64,000 nt of DNA from Tetracladium setigerum (lineage: Eukaryota > Ascomycota > Leotiomycetes > Helotiales). Below are positions 35,070 to 46,680 of the stretch, piece by piece. The stretch lies in the NCBI GenBank assembly GCA_031472005.1, contig PZJY01000002.1:2790001-2854000 (forward strand), in the 5' to 3' direction. The stretch's first letter is position 1; each line of letters starts with the position of its first letter. The notes under the pieces are model-generated. The model searched no databases and had not been told where the DNA came from. It saw nothing but the letters and a program-made list of their open reading frames with translations. The translations under genes and the position numbers were made by a program.

Positions 35070-36719
35070 TTTCGGGGGAGGTTGAGAGAGCGAGGAAGGG
35101 TCGATGGGAGTTAGGGTGGGAGATGAGTGGTTTGGTTGGTTGGGTTGTGCGATGGATGATGGCTATGAGGATGGCAGCATCGATGGTGTTTTGACGGGGT
35201 GGGATTGAAGGGACTTCACAACGCTGCAGTCCTTTCGGACCAAAATTGGGAGAGAGAGGGAAAGCTCGAAGATGATTTTTTTGAGTGCAATATATGCCGA
35301 CACGACGGGAGCTTGGTCGAGCTTTTGCAAGTGGTTGAGAGAGAGATCGACGTGGGGTGGAATTTCACGTGCGATAAAGGAGCGGAGCGGATGTTTCCCC
35401 ACCGCACTTTGAGGTCCGGCGACCGTAGTAGCGTGGTCAAGGGCAGGAGAGGCTCAAGTCACCGTTGGTTGAGGTGAGATATCTCCAACGGCAGGGCAGG
35501 CAGGTACCTATACCTATAGTATATTATAGTACATATGGTGGATCTGGAACAATTGGATTTTGATTAAAAACCGACTGACCGTCCATCTACTCGGGAGATT
35601 CTATTTTCCCTTTTCTGAAATTATAGGTCACGTGCTCTTCTCACACAGGTTGGATCTCCAGAGACTTACGGAGTATATCCTCAACAACAACGAGTAACGA
35701 GGTAATCTTTGTCGATAACTATCCGCTATAGCCATCTAATAAGCACTAGGTAGTTGGGCAGTGCTGTGTAACTATTTGGATGGTATATCGAGTATGTCTC
35801 TATATTTTCATTCATTATATGCTGTGGTGCAAGACAAAAAGGAAACTGCCGTCCCTAGACTCTAATCAAATCCTCCGTCTCACGCTACCAAACACAAACC
35901 CAAGCACAAGCACAAGCACAAGCAAAAACCCAAACGACTTTGACTCGGAGACATCTCGTCCTCTTCCCAGTAGTTTTGTTGCTGGCCTGCTGTGGTTGCT
36001 GACCATGGAACGGTAGCTAGTGACGAATAAAAAAGAAGCTTTCAAGGGAGCAAGTGAGACCTCCAGGGTCGAAGTGGAAGAAGGTCGATGATGTCGCTCG
36101 AGGAGAGTTCAGCATCCCCTCCCTAAGATAGAGTGAGTCTTGTGATATATCACAATCATCACCACCATCCATCCCGCGGGATGAAGGCATCTGATGACCT
36201 CAGAGACTGTAATGTTATACTGTATCGTAGTCTCTCTTGTTTACTTTCCGTCTCATCTGCACTTCTGCACACTTCCACCACCAACCCAAGCCAAAGCCTT
36301 AGCGAGTGCAGTGCAGGGCAGAGCCGGGTCTTGGCGCGGTGACTTCCCATTCCCAGTCCCATTCCCATTCCGTGCCCCGGGCGACAGGCGCAGACGCACG
36401 CATCACCCCAAAGGTTCGAGGGTTCCATCCAAAGCTTCTTCGACTCGCCGCAAGCTCGAAGATTCAACGACGACTCCTCCCCCCCCGTCTCTCACCACAA
36501 CACCCACCTCCCCCGATTCCCATCGCCTGCCATCAACCTCATCGCTCACTCGCTTCTTTGCATCATCTCAAACTCTACCCCGAGTCTCCGCGGAACAGAG
36601 TTATTGCAGCAACAGGTGGTTTGGGCTTTGTCTAACGTTCGGCGGCCTCGCATTCCAACACAGCAACAATTGACCTCGACTAATACGCACCGCAAGTCCT
36701 GCGGGACCGTCCCCTGGAG
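35070..36719. other. Long divergent intergenic region between SNF4 and VAC8
   Basis: This 1.65-kb stretch contains four copies of CAAGCA (35901-35924) and a CCCATT-type repeat (about 36346-36372). Pyrimidine-rich sequence runs up to the VAC8 start (36470-36560). No recognised exon; long 5' leaders for both genes are likely. Confidence 0.55.
35901..35924. repeat. CAAGCA hexamer microsatellite, four copies
   Basis: Four exact tandem copies of CAAGCA lie in the SNF4-VAC8 intergenic region. Confidence 0.85.
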
Positions 36720-38810
36720 ATGGGTGCCGCCTGCTCTTCCTTCTGTGGAGGTATGCTGCCAGCGATTTATCTGGAATGGAATCCAGCTTTTACTGACAAC
36801 CTACACAGGGAAGTCTCGAGATGGCCTATACGAACCTGTGTTGGCCGAGAGTGAAAGGGAAGCCGTTGCAGATCTTCTGCAATACCTCGAAAACGTATGC
36901 GAATCCTCCCTTCCTCTCCTGAACATGCCTCCTGATACCTTTCTAGCGAGGAGAGACCGACTTCTTCTCTGGCGATCCGCTGCGAGCGCTGACCACGCTC
37001 GTATTCTCCGATAATGTCGACCTTCAACGAAGCGCAAGCTTAACCTTCGCTGAGATCACTGAAAGAGGTACGTTGATATCATATCTGTGGCGTACAACAT
37101 GGAAACCGAAGTCTGGAATGGGCTTGGGATCTTCGCGACCAGTTCCCCCATTCATGATGCCAGCATTTGATTTAGGGTTCAGGCGGATATAATGATGCAA
37201 ACATCTAACAACGCTCCAGATGTCCGAGAAGTGGATGGCCACACCCTTGAACCCATACTTTTCCTCCTGCAAAGCCCAGATATCGAAGTGCAACGTGCAG
37301 CCAGTGCAGCTCTCGGAAACCTTGCTGTGAACAGTAAGTCGCATGGTTAGATTGAGATATCTGGATACCTCTAATACTGTGATAGCGGAAAACAAGGTTG
37401 CCATTGTATTATTGGGTGGACTCACACCTCTCATTCGTCAAATGATGTCTCCAAATGTCGAGGTACAATGCAACGCGGTTGGATGCATTACGAATTTGGC
37501 AACCCACGAAGACAACAAGGCCAAAATTGCAAGGTCTGGCGCATTGGGGCCCCTGACGAGGCTAGCTAAATCGAAGGACATGCGAGTTCAGAGAAACGCC
37601 ACCGGAGCATTGCTCAACATGACACATTCTGGTGCGTTCGAAGCAGCTTTGGGTATTTGGACATTACTAACATCATGCAGATGAGAACAGGCAACAGCTT
37701 GTAAACGCCGGGGCCATTCCTGTGCTTGTCCAGCTTCTTTCATCATCTGATGTCGACGTACAATACTACTGCACAACCGCACTTAGCAATATTGCCGTGG
37801 ATGCTACTAACCGAAAGAAGCTTGCCCAAAATGAGAACAGGCTCATCCAGTCCTTGGTAAATCTTATGGACTCAACATCTCCTAAAGTTCAATGCCAAGC
37901 AGCGCTCGCTCTTCGAAATCTTGCCTCGGACGAAAAATATCAGCTTGAGATTGTTCGTGCACGTGGTCTTGCCCCATTGTTACGACTCCTACAATCCTCG
38001 TACTTGCCTCTCATTCTTTCCGCTGTTGCTTGCATTCGCAATATCTCAATCCATCCCTTGAATGAATCACCCATAATTGATGCTGGCTTCCTAAAGCCAC
38101 TCGTAGACCTTTTAGGATCGACCGACAACGAGGAAATCCAATGCCATGCCATCTCCACCCTTCGAAATCTCGCCGCTAGCTCCGATAGGAACAAGTCTTT
38201 GGTACTGGAAGCAGGGGCCGTCCAGAAGTGCAAGCAGTTAGTCCTTGATGTGCCTTTGAGCGTTCAATCAGAGATGACAGCGGCAATCGCTGTCTTGGCT
38301 TTGAGTGACGACTTGAAAACACATCTACTTAATCTGGGTGTGTTTGATGTCCTCATTCCTTTGACCGACTCGCAGAGCATCGAGGTTCAAGGAAACAGTG
38401 CCGCTGCGCTAGGAAACCTCTCCTCGAAAGGTATGTTGATCACAAATAGTCGTTATCCATCATGCTGATTTCATATAGTTGGTGATTATTCAATTTTCAT
38501 CCAAGATTGGACGGAGCCAAACGGAGGAATTCACGGCTATTTGAGTCGCTTCTTGGCAAGCGGAGATGCTACTTTCCAACACATTGCCATCTGGACACTG
38601 CTCCAACTATTGGAATCAGAGGATAAGAAATTAATCAGCCTTATTGGAAAATCCGAGGATATCGTCCAAATGATCAAGCGTATTGCAGATACGCAAATTG
38701 AATCCGACGACGAAGGCGAGGAAGATGGAGAGGGAGAAGTCGTTCAGCTTGCTCAGCGGTGCTTGGGACTCCTTGGACAAGTTCCAAAGGTTTCTCACAT
38801 TGAAGGTTAA
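36720..38810 (+). CDS. VAC8: Vacuolar armadillo-repeat protein Vac8
   Basis: Role: lipid-anchored armadillo protein of the vacuole membrane, in vacuole inheritance, fusion, nucleus-vacuole contact and autophagy. Seen: seven exons, 36720-36750, 36809-36894, 36947-37067, 37220-37333, 37386-37631, 37681-38430 and 38479-38810 (1680 nt, 559 residues). The 10-codon first exon encodes MGAACSSFCG, with Gly2 for myristoylation and Cys5/Cys9 as palmitoylation candidates. Armadillo motifs are dense: LQRSASLTFAEITER, VQRAASAALGNLAVN, VQCNAVGCITNLATH, VQYYCTTALSNIAV, IQCHAISTLRNLAAS. The tail is acidic (DDEGEEDGEGE). Six introns make this the most interrupted gene here. Confidence 0.97.
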
Positions 38811-39528
38811 TTAGGGGGTTCAACTCTACACAGATTTTCCTCGGCATCATTGCATCTTTGGACTGGAACGGGCGTGGTGTTAAAGGCGTATTTACTAAAC
38901 TGGACTATCTTTTACCTTAGTAGCGTGCATGGATGGAGCTGCTGGAAATAGTGGGCTTTTACTTTTCTTATTATTTGTTATTATTCCTCCCCTTGTGGTC
39001 TGACTGAAGCCAAAAACCGGGAGGCACTGTTTTTCTTTTTTTGTCTCCTTTTTTTGAAGTCGCGTGGTCAGAACTTCTTTCTCCTTCCCGACATTCTCCT
39101 TGAAATTGTTGAAACCTTTTCACTTGGACTTTCAAGGTGTCATTACTACATGTAATTAAATAGATATTTTATAAAGTCAGAGACTTTTTTGGCTTTAATA
39201 TCTGCTTTTATGCTATTGGTGACGTTGGTCTTGGGATGTTTCGTTACCAGCGGGACTTCTGATGACTTTCAAGGGAGGCGTGCAACGAAACTACGTGGAC
39301 TTGAGCATTGCGGTAGAAGAGAGTTCAGGTTCGAGTGCTGTCTTTGAGCCCTCTATTGTTTGTTCCCACCTCGAAGAGAGAAAATGCTATCATTTATCGC
39401 CCCTACTCCCCAATACTCAACGAAGCCTTGAGCGTTAAGTTCCCGTCGTTATCATACAGATTTTACAATGCCAATCGTGACATATTGGCTCCCAAGTGTT
39501 GTTACAACAGTCAAAATAATCTTACATA
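38811..39528. other. Convergent intergenic region between VAC8 and IMP1
   Basis: About 720 bp with T-rich stretches typical of 3' ends (39020-39060). No coding signal. Confidence 0.55.
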
Positions 39529-40166
39529 TCAGTCCACAAGTTGCAGGCCATCTTCTATCCACCTCCGTTCCCCCATGGCAAAACCTTAGCTACAACTTTG
39601 CCTCTGATTAAAGCCATAGGCATCGGACCAAAATGTCTTGAATCTCGCGAGAAGGGTAAATTGTCACCCACAACCCAGCAATGGCCTTCTGGAATCTGCA
39701 AACGCCCAAAACAAGCCCCTCAGTCAGCAAACACACCTACTTCAAAAACAACCCAGAACCAACCCAAGGTCCTCGAAAAAAGAGGAGATCACAGTTGTTT
39801 GCTTACCTGGATCATATTATCACTCCTTCCCCCGGGCGTATCTCTCAAAACATAATCCCCCTCTATTCCCAAAACGCGCTTTACAGCTGATTCATCCGAA
39901 TTAACGACCGAATTGAAGGCAACCATGTCGCCAACTTTCACCCCCCTTCCTCGCCGGTAAGCTTTTGAGATGAGAACGCAGTCGCCGAGTACCTCTAGAG
40001 TGGGGAGCATAGAGGCTCCTCGGCAGGGCTCAATACTGTAGAAGTATTCATTGACGACATGACCGAGAAAGATAACTTGAAGGGGGATTGCGGCGAGGCG
40101 AAGGTAATGGCCGCGGTTGGGGTGCTTCCATATGCTCGCTAGGCGGTTGAAGATACGAAGTGGCAT
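39529..40166 (-). CDS. IMP1: Mitochondrial inner membrane protease subunit Imp1, with an apparent 1-base gap near the C-terminus
   Basis: Role: S26 serine protease on the outer face of the inner membrane that matures intermembrane-space proteins. Seen: exon 1 40166-39807, intron 39696-39806, exon 2 from 39695. The catalytic Ser is in CRGASMLPTL and the Lys in ESAVKRVLGIEGD. The splice gives DNMIQ-IPEGHCWVVGDNLPFSRDSRHFG, the S26 signature. An N-terminal membrane segment precedes the catalytic domain. Odd: as read, the frame ends at 39555 with LPWGNGGG. One base added to the C5 run at 39570-39574 gives LPWGERRWIEDG, the conserved Imp1 C-terminus, ending at 39529 (175 residues). Divergent from the IF3 gene. 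Confidence 0.88.
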
Positions 40167-40398
40167 GATAATGGCATTTTCTTGTTAAATAGAAAATGTT
40201 TTGTGTCTTTGTTGAGATATTTTTCTGCTTGTGAGAGGGTGGGTTGATGTCACGAGAAGTTTGAAGGAGAGAGAAGACGTTCGGAGGGCCTTGGCAAAAG
40301 CTATATGTGGATATCCCCAACCTCAAGCTTCAACCATCCACATCATACTGTAATAACAGTCAACACACCATCGACTGAATCCAATTTTAAAAAACAAA
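40167..40398. promoter_or_regulatory. IMP1/AIM23: Shared divergent promoter region of IMP1 and mitochondrial IF3
   Basis: Only 232 bp lie between the two start codons. Both products act in mitochondria, so shared control is plausible. No specific element was recognised. Confidence 0.5.
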
Positions 40399-41178
40399 AT
40401 GCGCACCACGAAATGTCTATTCAGCACAGCTACAGCTCTACAACGAGTATTTGTCTCGCCAATTGAACCCCTCAAACTACGCTCCAGCCAACGACTCCTC
40501 TTGTTCACTTCACCCACGTTCTCGCACAATGCCACTACCTCCCTCCTCCACCGCCGAAGCGTAGTCACCTCCGCCCCAGCAGACAAACGCCGCTCACCCC
40601 GAGACGAAGAGATCACATCCCGCTACATCGTCGTCGTCGGCTCCGATAACACCCTCTCCCCACCCCAATCCGTCCGCAACGTCCTATCGCGGATCGACCG
40701 CGAACAATACACACTCGTTCAAGTAAACCCCTCCAGAGACGGCGAACCCGCACTCTGTAAACTCGTCGACAAGAAAAAGCAATATGCCGATAGCAAATTA
40801 CGAGCCAAGAATGCGAAGAAGTCCGCAGCTGCGCCGACGAAGGAGATGGAGTTGAATTGGGCGATTGAGGGAGGCGATTTTGAGCATAGGATGAGGAAGT
40901 TTAAGGGGTTTTTGGAGAAGGGAATGAAGGTTGACATTACGATTGCGCCGAAGAGGAGGGGCAAACAGGCGACGCATGATCAGGCCGTCGACATGTTGAA
41001 GGCTATGAAGAAGGTTGTGGAGGAGGTGGAGGGGGCGAGACAGACTCATCCGATGACTGGAGTGGTGGGGAAGGAGGTTAGGCTTTCTTTTGAAGGAAAG
41101 GTACCAAAGGAGGTCAAGCCGAAGGATGAAGGTGCCGCAGGGGATGTTGTTGCGAAGGCTGCCGGTGCTGGTGCTTAA
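40399..41178 (+). CDS. AIM23: Mitochondrial translation initiation factor IF-3 (Aim23-like)
   Basis: Role: prevents premature joining of mitoribosomal subunits and helps select the start codon. Seen: a single 259-codon frame. A presequence rich in Arg/Ser/Thr (MRTTKCLFSTATALQRVF) is followed by the IF3 N-domain feature YTLVQVNPSRDGEPALCKLVDKKK, seen here as LVQVNPSRDGEPALCKLVD, and a C-domain (KEMELNWAIEGGDFEHRMRK, FLEKGMKVDITI). A Lys/Ala-rich tail follows. Length and order fit fungal mitochondrial IF3. Confidence 0.87.
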   Translation: MRTTKCLFSTATALQRVFVSPIEPLKLRSSQRLLLFTSPTFSHNATTSLLHRRSVVTSAPADKRRSPRDEEITSRYIVVVGSDNTLSPPQSVRNVLSRIDREQYTLVQVNPSRDGEPALCKLVDKKKQYADSKLRAKNAKKSAAAPTKEMELNWAIEGGDFEHRMRKFKGFLEKGMKVDITIAPKRRGKQATHDQAVDMLKAMKKVVEEVEGARQTHPMTGVVGKEVRLSFEGKVPKEVKPKDEGAAGDVVAKAAGAGA

Positions 41179-42114
41179 TTTGCAGCTCTTTCGGATGGAT
41201 TCAAACCTTCGTCAAACTCATCATTGTGTATCATTATCTCGGACATGGGAGCGGCATGATCAAATTTCTATTTAGCCTCGGAGGTACCGCGAGCCACTTG
41301 GACACAAAACAGGCGAGCTCTAGGGATTCGTTATGTCACACTTTTGGCTATATTGGTGAAAGAAGCGAGATTCTGCCAAACGCAACCATTTTCAAGCGGA
41401 AGCTTCAGACTAATCAACGCAATTAGCATATCGCTAATACAGATTCTGTAAGGCTCCGTAGCCTCAAATCTTCTCGCTGTGCACTTCTCATTTTCGATAG
41501 CTGCCCGTCCTTAAGGTGTTTCTCAAATGGTTGACGAGAGATTTAGGAATCTCCTTCTGTTTTCCTCTTTTCTCTATCCAGGCGGCCTTGGAAACGTTCT
41601 AGCGAGTTTCGAGAGTGGCATATGCATCTCATGGTTGGAGGGTAGTTTGCTTAGAAGAGGTAGTTTTTGGGAATAAGTAGTCTTACCTACTGGTCTGATA
41701 CTCTGATACCACGTGCCCCTGGTTGGCCATGCTTATCAAGTAGCAGCATATCTTCACTCCTGCCTGAACTCTTAGCTACCTAGCTTGCCTACTCACAAGC
41801 ATAGCTCCATGACGGTGCGACACTCAAACCTTTGCTGTGGGATTATATAATCTTGGCTCACGATAATAAGTTCAATCGCACTTCGCACTTATGCTAGATG
41901 ACTGGACGTGATGTCGGCTTCCAGTTGACAGACCACTTCCTTTCGATTTGCAGTACGACGAAGATGCAGGAGGCTTTGGGCAATATAATTAAGCAAAATC
42001 TTGGAGGGAGACAGTGAAAAGAATTACTCTCAGTGGTGGATATCTGAAATCTAGAATTTTGATACATCATGAGGTGCGAGTCGACTCGGTGTCTTCGAGA
42101 GACATTTTCTCACC
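41179..42114. other. Convergent intergenic region between IF3 and the MFS transporter
   Basis: About 940 bp with no recognisable exon. It marks the change from housekeeping genes to the accessory segment at 42-46 kb. Confidence 0.5.
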
Positions 42115-43980
42115 TCATCGTACCCCCCGCAACCGAGCCCCAAACTTCCACAATACCCAAGGCGCTCCACTTGCCATTACCAAAAACAAAAATGCTAACA
42201 GGCTGTTTCCCCATCCATACCCTAAAGCATCATACATCTTCGGTGCGAAGATAGGGAAAGCGAAGCCGGCTATGCTTCGGAGGAGTTGGCTTGCAGCGCT
42301 TGCGCTTGCAACTGTCGGGGATGGAGTCAGTGATTTTCTTTCTGTCTTCTGTTTGGAAAGGCGTGGTGGTTCAGAGGAGAGTCAAAGTGATGCGGGAATT
42401 TTATATCACGTACCGTGGGTGGGGAAGGAGTCCATTATGTAGGCTTGCATTGCTTGGGTTGAGATGATGATGCCAAAGCCAAATAGGGCGATGGAGAGAT
42501 CTGGAAGAATCCACTGCGCAATAGTCAGTAACGTATGCTCCTGAATAATAGCCTTGATTATTACAGAGTTTGGGAAGGCAATGACATGGAGGAGGATCAT
42601 CATACATGCAAATGCTTCTCAGCAGTCCAACCATATAAAAACAGAGCAATCGGGATGATAACAGCACCAGGAACCATAAGCGGGACGCGAAATTCTGGTT
42701 GGGTTTCTCCTCTAGCGCGAGCTTTCAATCGTTTCCAGACCTTGTCCATCAATAATCCTCCTAGCACGGAAGCGAGTATACATCCAAGCGCCAAGGCGAT
42801 GTAATGTAGTCCAGACACTGACACGGATTGCTGGTACCTTTTGATCCAGAGTGTAGCAAAAGTGGAGTGTACGATGAAGAGAACGCCGTAGTTGTAAGCT
42901 AGGAAGAGGGACATGATTTGAATTAGAGGCTGGGTAAGGAGAAGACGGACAGGACGACCTAGGCTGACGAGAAGGAGGTTAGATAGTGATGAGCTTTCTC
43001 TTTCAAAGGTGGTGTAGTATTTCAGGCCCGTTTTCTTGCGTAGTGACTTGGCCTTGCGGTGCAAGATTGCCGGAGCGTATGTTTCGGGGAAGATAAGGAA
43101 TGCGGTGATGATGAGGACACCGTCGAAGATTGAAAGAACCCAGAAGAGCCAGCGCCAACCGATTGAGCCGGATAGTACCCCTCCTATAATGGGACCGATG
43201 GCAGGACCCAGGAGAGGGAGAAAGGTTGCTATTGCGAGGGATTGTCCTCGTTGCTCAGGTCGCCAACAGTCAGCTAGAACGGGACTTCCAATCTAAAAAG
43301 TTTGAATTAGTTCTCTCAATTTTAGAATTCTACAGTGATATACTGACGGCAAATTCAGCGCTACCTCCCAGCCCAGCCAAAAGTCGAGCTGCAACCATCA
43401 TACCGTTGTTTTTCGAAAACCCACAAACAGTGTTCCATATAAGATAGAAAGAAGAAGTCAAAAGCCAGACTGGCTTTCGACCAAAAACTTCTGTCATGGG
43501 TGCTAATACCATAGGACCGACGGCATAACTGAGAACAAAGATTGACATGGTCAATTGAGTTTTCGCGTCGTTTATGTGAAGGTCGTGGGAGATAGAGGGG
43601 AGGGCTGGGGCCATCATATTGGAAGACATGAGGGTTACCATGCCGCCGAGGGAGGTGAGGAGGGTGACGGCCCATTTTACTGTGAGAGACCAATTGTAAG
43701 GATTGGAAGGGTCGTCGGGGCCATCCCAGGTTACCTGTAGTGGAGCGTTAGCGGATCTGTACTGGAGTTGTGAATCGTGAGAAAATCCAAGGCAGAAAAG
43801 AGGCGATTTGCTCACGAGAAGCAGGTCCACGGGGACGTGGTCATTTTGTGCCGGATTTTCGACAACATCAACGTCGTGAGTTTTGTTCTTTTCGACATCT
43901 AATTTTGTAACAGGGCTAGATATGAAAGTTTTCGTGTCTACTTCATCTAAGGAGTTGGTTGAAGCGGCTTTTGATGTCAT
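42115..43980 (-). CDS. MFS transporter, DHA1 (drug:H+ antiporter-1) type
   Basis: Role: probable efflux of small toxic or secondary compounds; the substrate cannot be set. Seen: five exons, 43980-43816, 43734-43348, 43292-42606, 42513-42414 and 42311-42115 (1536 nt, 511 residues). The N-terminus is hydrophilic. Family motifs are VTWDGPDDPSNPYNWS, APMTEVFGRKPVWL (motif A-like), AEFA-IGSPVLADCWRPEQRGQSLA, then GPAIGPIIGGVLSGSIGWRW (motif C region) and SQLLRSIAGFAFPIFAPKMY. About 12 helices are expected. Intron 1 (43735-43815, 81 bp) has no in-frame stop. The C6 run at 42123-42128 is intact. Confidence 0.92.
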
Positions 43981-45267
43981 TTTTCGAACAGGTGATCATG
44001 ACAACAAGAGGACTTCCTGAGCAGGTTCACTTTCTGGAATAGAGGAGGGGAGGTCTTTATAAGGACGACGGTATGAGAAAATTACCTTGTATGATCAGGC
44101 TTCTGATTTGAGAATTACGATGAAGTAGGGTTGCATGGCTCGTCAGATGTGGCCATTCAGATGTCCGTCCAACTCTAGAGTACGGCGTTCGGAGTTGGAA
44201 ATCTCAATCGAGTTGCTACATGCTACAGGCCTTGACTAGAGCATAGCCCATTCCTTGCACTGTAGGATCAAGAACTGTCTCAAACGGGAAGGTGAGCTAG
44301 ATTAGCCTCCACTGGGAGGTTTTGAGAATCTATGTTTTCTATGGTGCCAACAACACTCGTACTTATTGGTGTCCCGAAGCGCTGGCCAAAACAACCGCGA
44401 TAGCACGTATCGCAAACAATTGATTCAAAGTTGCTTAAAACATATGACGAAAATGGGTTGGGTCTGCTCAGAATCACTTGGCTTATTTGCAGCATTGTAT
44501 TTTCTGTCCATGAAGCTCTGGCACAAAGCAACAAGGAACTTAGAGCTCGGCAGACAAGGCTTTCAACGACCTCTTGCACAATATTGTTGTGAAATCAAAT
44601 AAAACTTGAAGAAAATTGTGTAAACCCAAAATTCAATGCGCTTTCATTCCTGAAATCAAGGCGATAAGTCCAGCTCCTTCCTTTTTATCAAATACCTCGT
44701 CGGCGGGCATGAGAGTGCTGATGCAACCATCTCGGGCTAGCATAACTATCGCCAGCGTTGCTGTGTGTCGCATCATTCAAACTCGAAGTAATTGTCGGTA
44801 TGAACATATTGCGGAGAGGTAATTTCCCCATTGGAATCTTAGGATACGGCCTGTCGTTCATATGGAAGCTCTCCATGGTCACATTGGTTTGAGCTGGTGA
44901 GTTCCACAATTTTAGCTAAATGCCACCTTCCAGCATCTCTTCTTCCAGTATTGGAGACTCTGAAAGCTGCGGCACAACTGCCATACTGTTTGTGTAAGCG
45001 GCATCGTGATCAGAAGCCATGCCGAACGAGTCGGTACTCATGTAGCCGTATGAAGCCAGTGTGAAGGCTCCAAAAGCCGATGTGACTTTCGGAGAGACGG
45101 CGAGACACTCTATTAAGCAAGAATTGCACTCGTGGTGATTCATTCGACATTTTCTGGAGCATGAGGCGCTGCTGTGGCCATGGATCCCATTTGAAGCTCT
45201 CAAGATTAGCGATCCACACACCGACTGCTGAAAGCTTCTGTCGATTATTCTCTCCGCATTTTTTCAT
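43981..45267. other. Accessory intergenic region between the MFS gene and the decayed gene
   Basis: About 1.3 kb. Several open frames on the minus strand around 44916-45267 contain Cys-bearing stretches (CSRKCRMNHHECNSC), but no complete domain, splice-consistent model or homology can be stated. They may be gene debris. Confidence 0.4.
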
Positions 45268-46105
45268 CTATTCATCATATTCAGCAGAACCCACATCCCA
45301 AGTCACCTCCACAGGATTCAAATTCAGTTTTTCAATCCTCTGGCGCCAATTACTTCTGGACGTTTCACTCTTAGTGACAATTTCCTGGACCTCGTTTTTG
45401 GCCTGGCGACTCTCTGAAGCTCAGACGAACGGTTGTATGATCATTCCGTACTCGACTAACTTTTCATCTGCACCCACTTGTGGCCCTTGAATCCAGATAT
45501 GTCGGGGCGATATTGGAAACATTATTTCAGGTCTATGCATCATGAATCGGAGGCCAGGAGTAAGTCCAAAACGATCCCAAGTTCTTTATTAATGGGATGC
45601 TCGAAACTGAAAGTGAAGATCATAATTATTGTATCATAAAACTCTGGCCCAGATGGAGGGTTAAAAGTGAAAAAAGGCGTGAGGGCTTGTTTCTTGTATC
45701 CCCAGGGCCTCAAAATAAGCAGAATATCAATCGGATTTTAAAATGCTTCGAGTAATGCCACATCGCGCCAGGCTATGATCTTGTCAGCTCTAAATCGGAC
45801 CAATAGGGACGTCTAAATGTATTATATATAGACTTACAATCGATAAAGAGAATCAATTCAGGATCATGAGTATTTCGTCCACAGGATATAAACTGGTAGC
45901 CTGGAGCTCCAAGCAGGTGACGAAGGGGAATCCGCCACCCTCCTGCGGCGTCAACGTCCGAGTAATCAAGATCGAAAGGAAGCGGTCTATCGACTGGGAT
46001 TCTACATCGCGTCCAGCTTTGCGCATCCTCTAAGGATATTGTTGACTTGAGAATGTTGGTTGAGAGGGCAGAAGGTGATTTTAAAGGTGCATCACTGGAT
46101 GACAC
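45268..46105 (-). pseudogene. Decayed gene; possibly an ABM-like (dimeric alpha/beta barrel) protein
   Basis: Seen: a coherent protein can be followed from MSSSDAPLKSP at 46105, across a GT-AG intron (45788-45837, join FID-SDKIIAWRD), to a stop at 45268. It is interrupted by TAA at 45738-45740, a one-base shift near the T run 45585-45587, and TGA at 45421-45423. Stretches keep protein character on both sides of each break: NPIDILLILRPWGYKKQ, FGLTPGLRFMMHRPEIMFP and SRSNWRQRIEKLNLNPVEV. LLGAPGYQFISCGRNTHDPE and the following FID-S-KI-AW vaguely recall fungal antibiotic-biosynthesis-monooxygenase-fold proteins. I hold that assignment weakly. TAA and TGA are what C-to-T change of CAA and CGA would give. 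Confidence 0.6.
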
Positions 46106-46680
46106 GCCAGGTAAAGTTACATAATTAGGAGAGAAAGACTTGACACGGCGTTTATATCAAGCATACTCTTGGGGACTCCCAAGCTGAAGCTAGGTACATA
46201 TAGCAAAATTTTATATATTCGACCATAGTTTGTTGTTGTGGTTTTGAAGAAGCGTGTAACGTGGGCATGTACCTGGAATGTATCACGAGCTTTCTTGGCG
46301 CGCCATCAAACATGCTTGGCAGGATTGAATGCAACGACAGGTGAAAGCAGAGAAAGACTCACTTTATTCTAAATTGTCGCATACAACATAACTCGTCATT
46401 TTGGGACCCGAACTCCCAAGAAAGCCTCCAGGAACCCCCGCAATTACCTTTGTTCTCAAACGTTGGGTCAAATTCGACTTTGAAATATCGCAAAACACCA
46501 AAGTGACTCACGAAAGTTCAACGTCTTTTTCACAAAACCCCACACTGTACCACAACACGTTGAGTCTCCCTCTTGGATGAAAACAACGGAGAAGGCGAAT
46601 CATTATTGTCACAAAGACCCAAAGGGTACCGGTTCCGATCCGATAAGTAGGTTCTAGGCGACTCGCAAATATTCTTCAAG
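46106..46680. other. Intergenic region upstream of eIF2B-delta
   Basis: These 575 bp include the promoter of GCD2. No exon is supported. Confidence 0.5.

Noticed and set aside
44688..45267. Possible Zn-cluster regulator with CSRKCRMNHHECNSC
   Set aside because: Cys spacing does not match the Zn2Cys6 pattern, frames are short, and no splice-consistent model was found.
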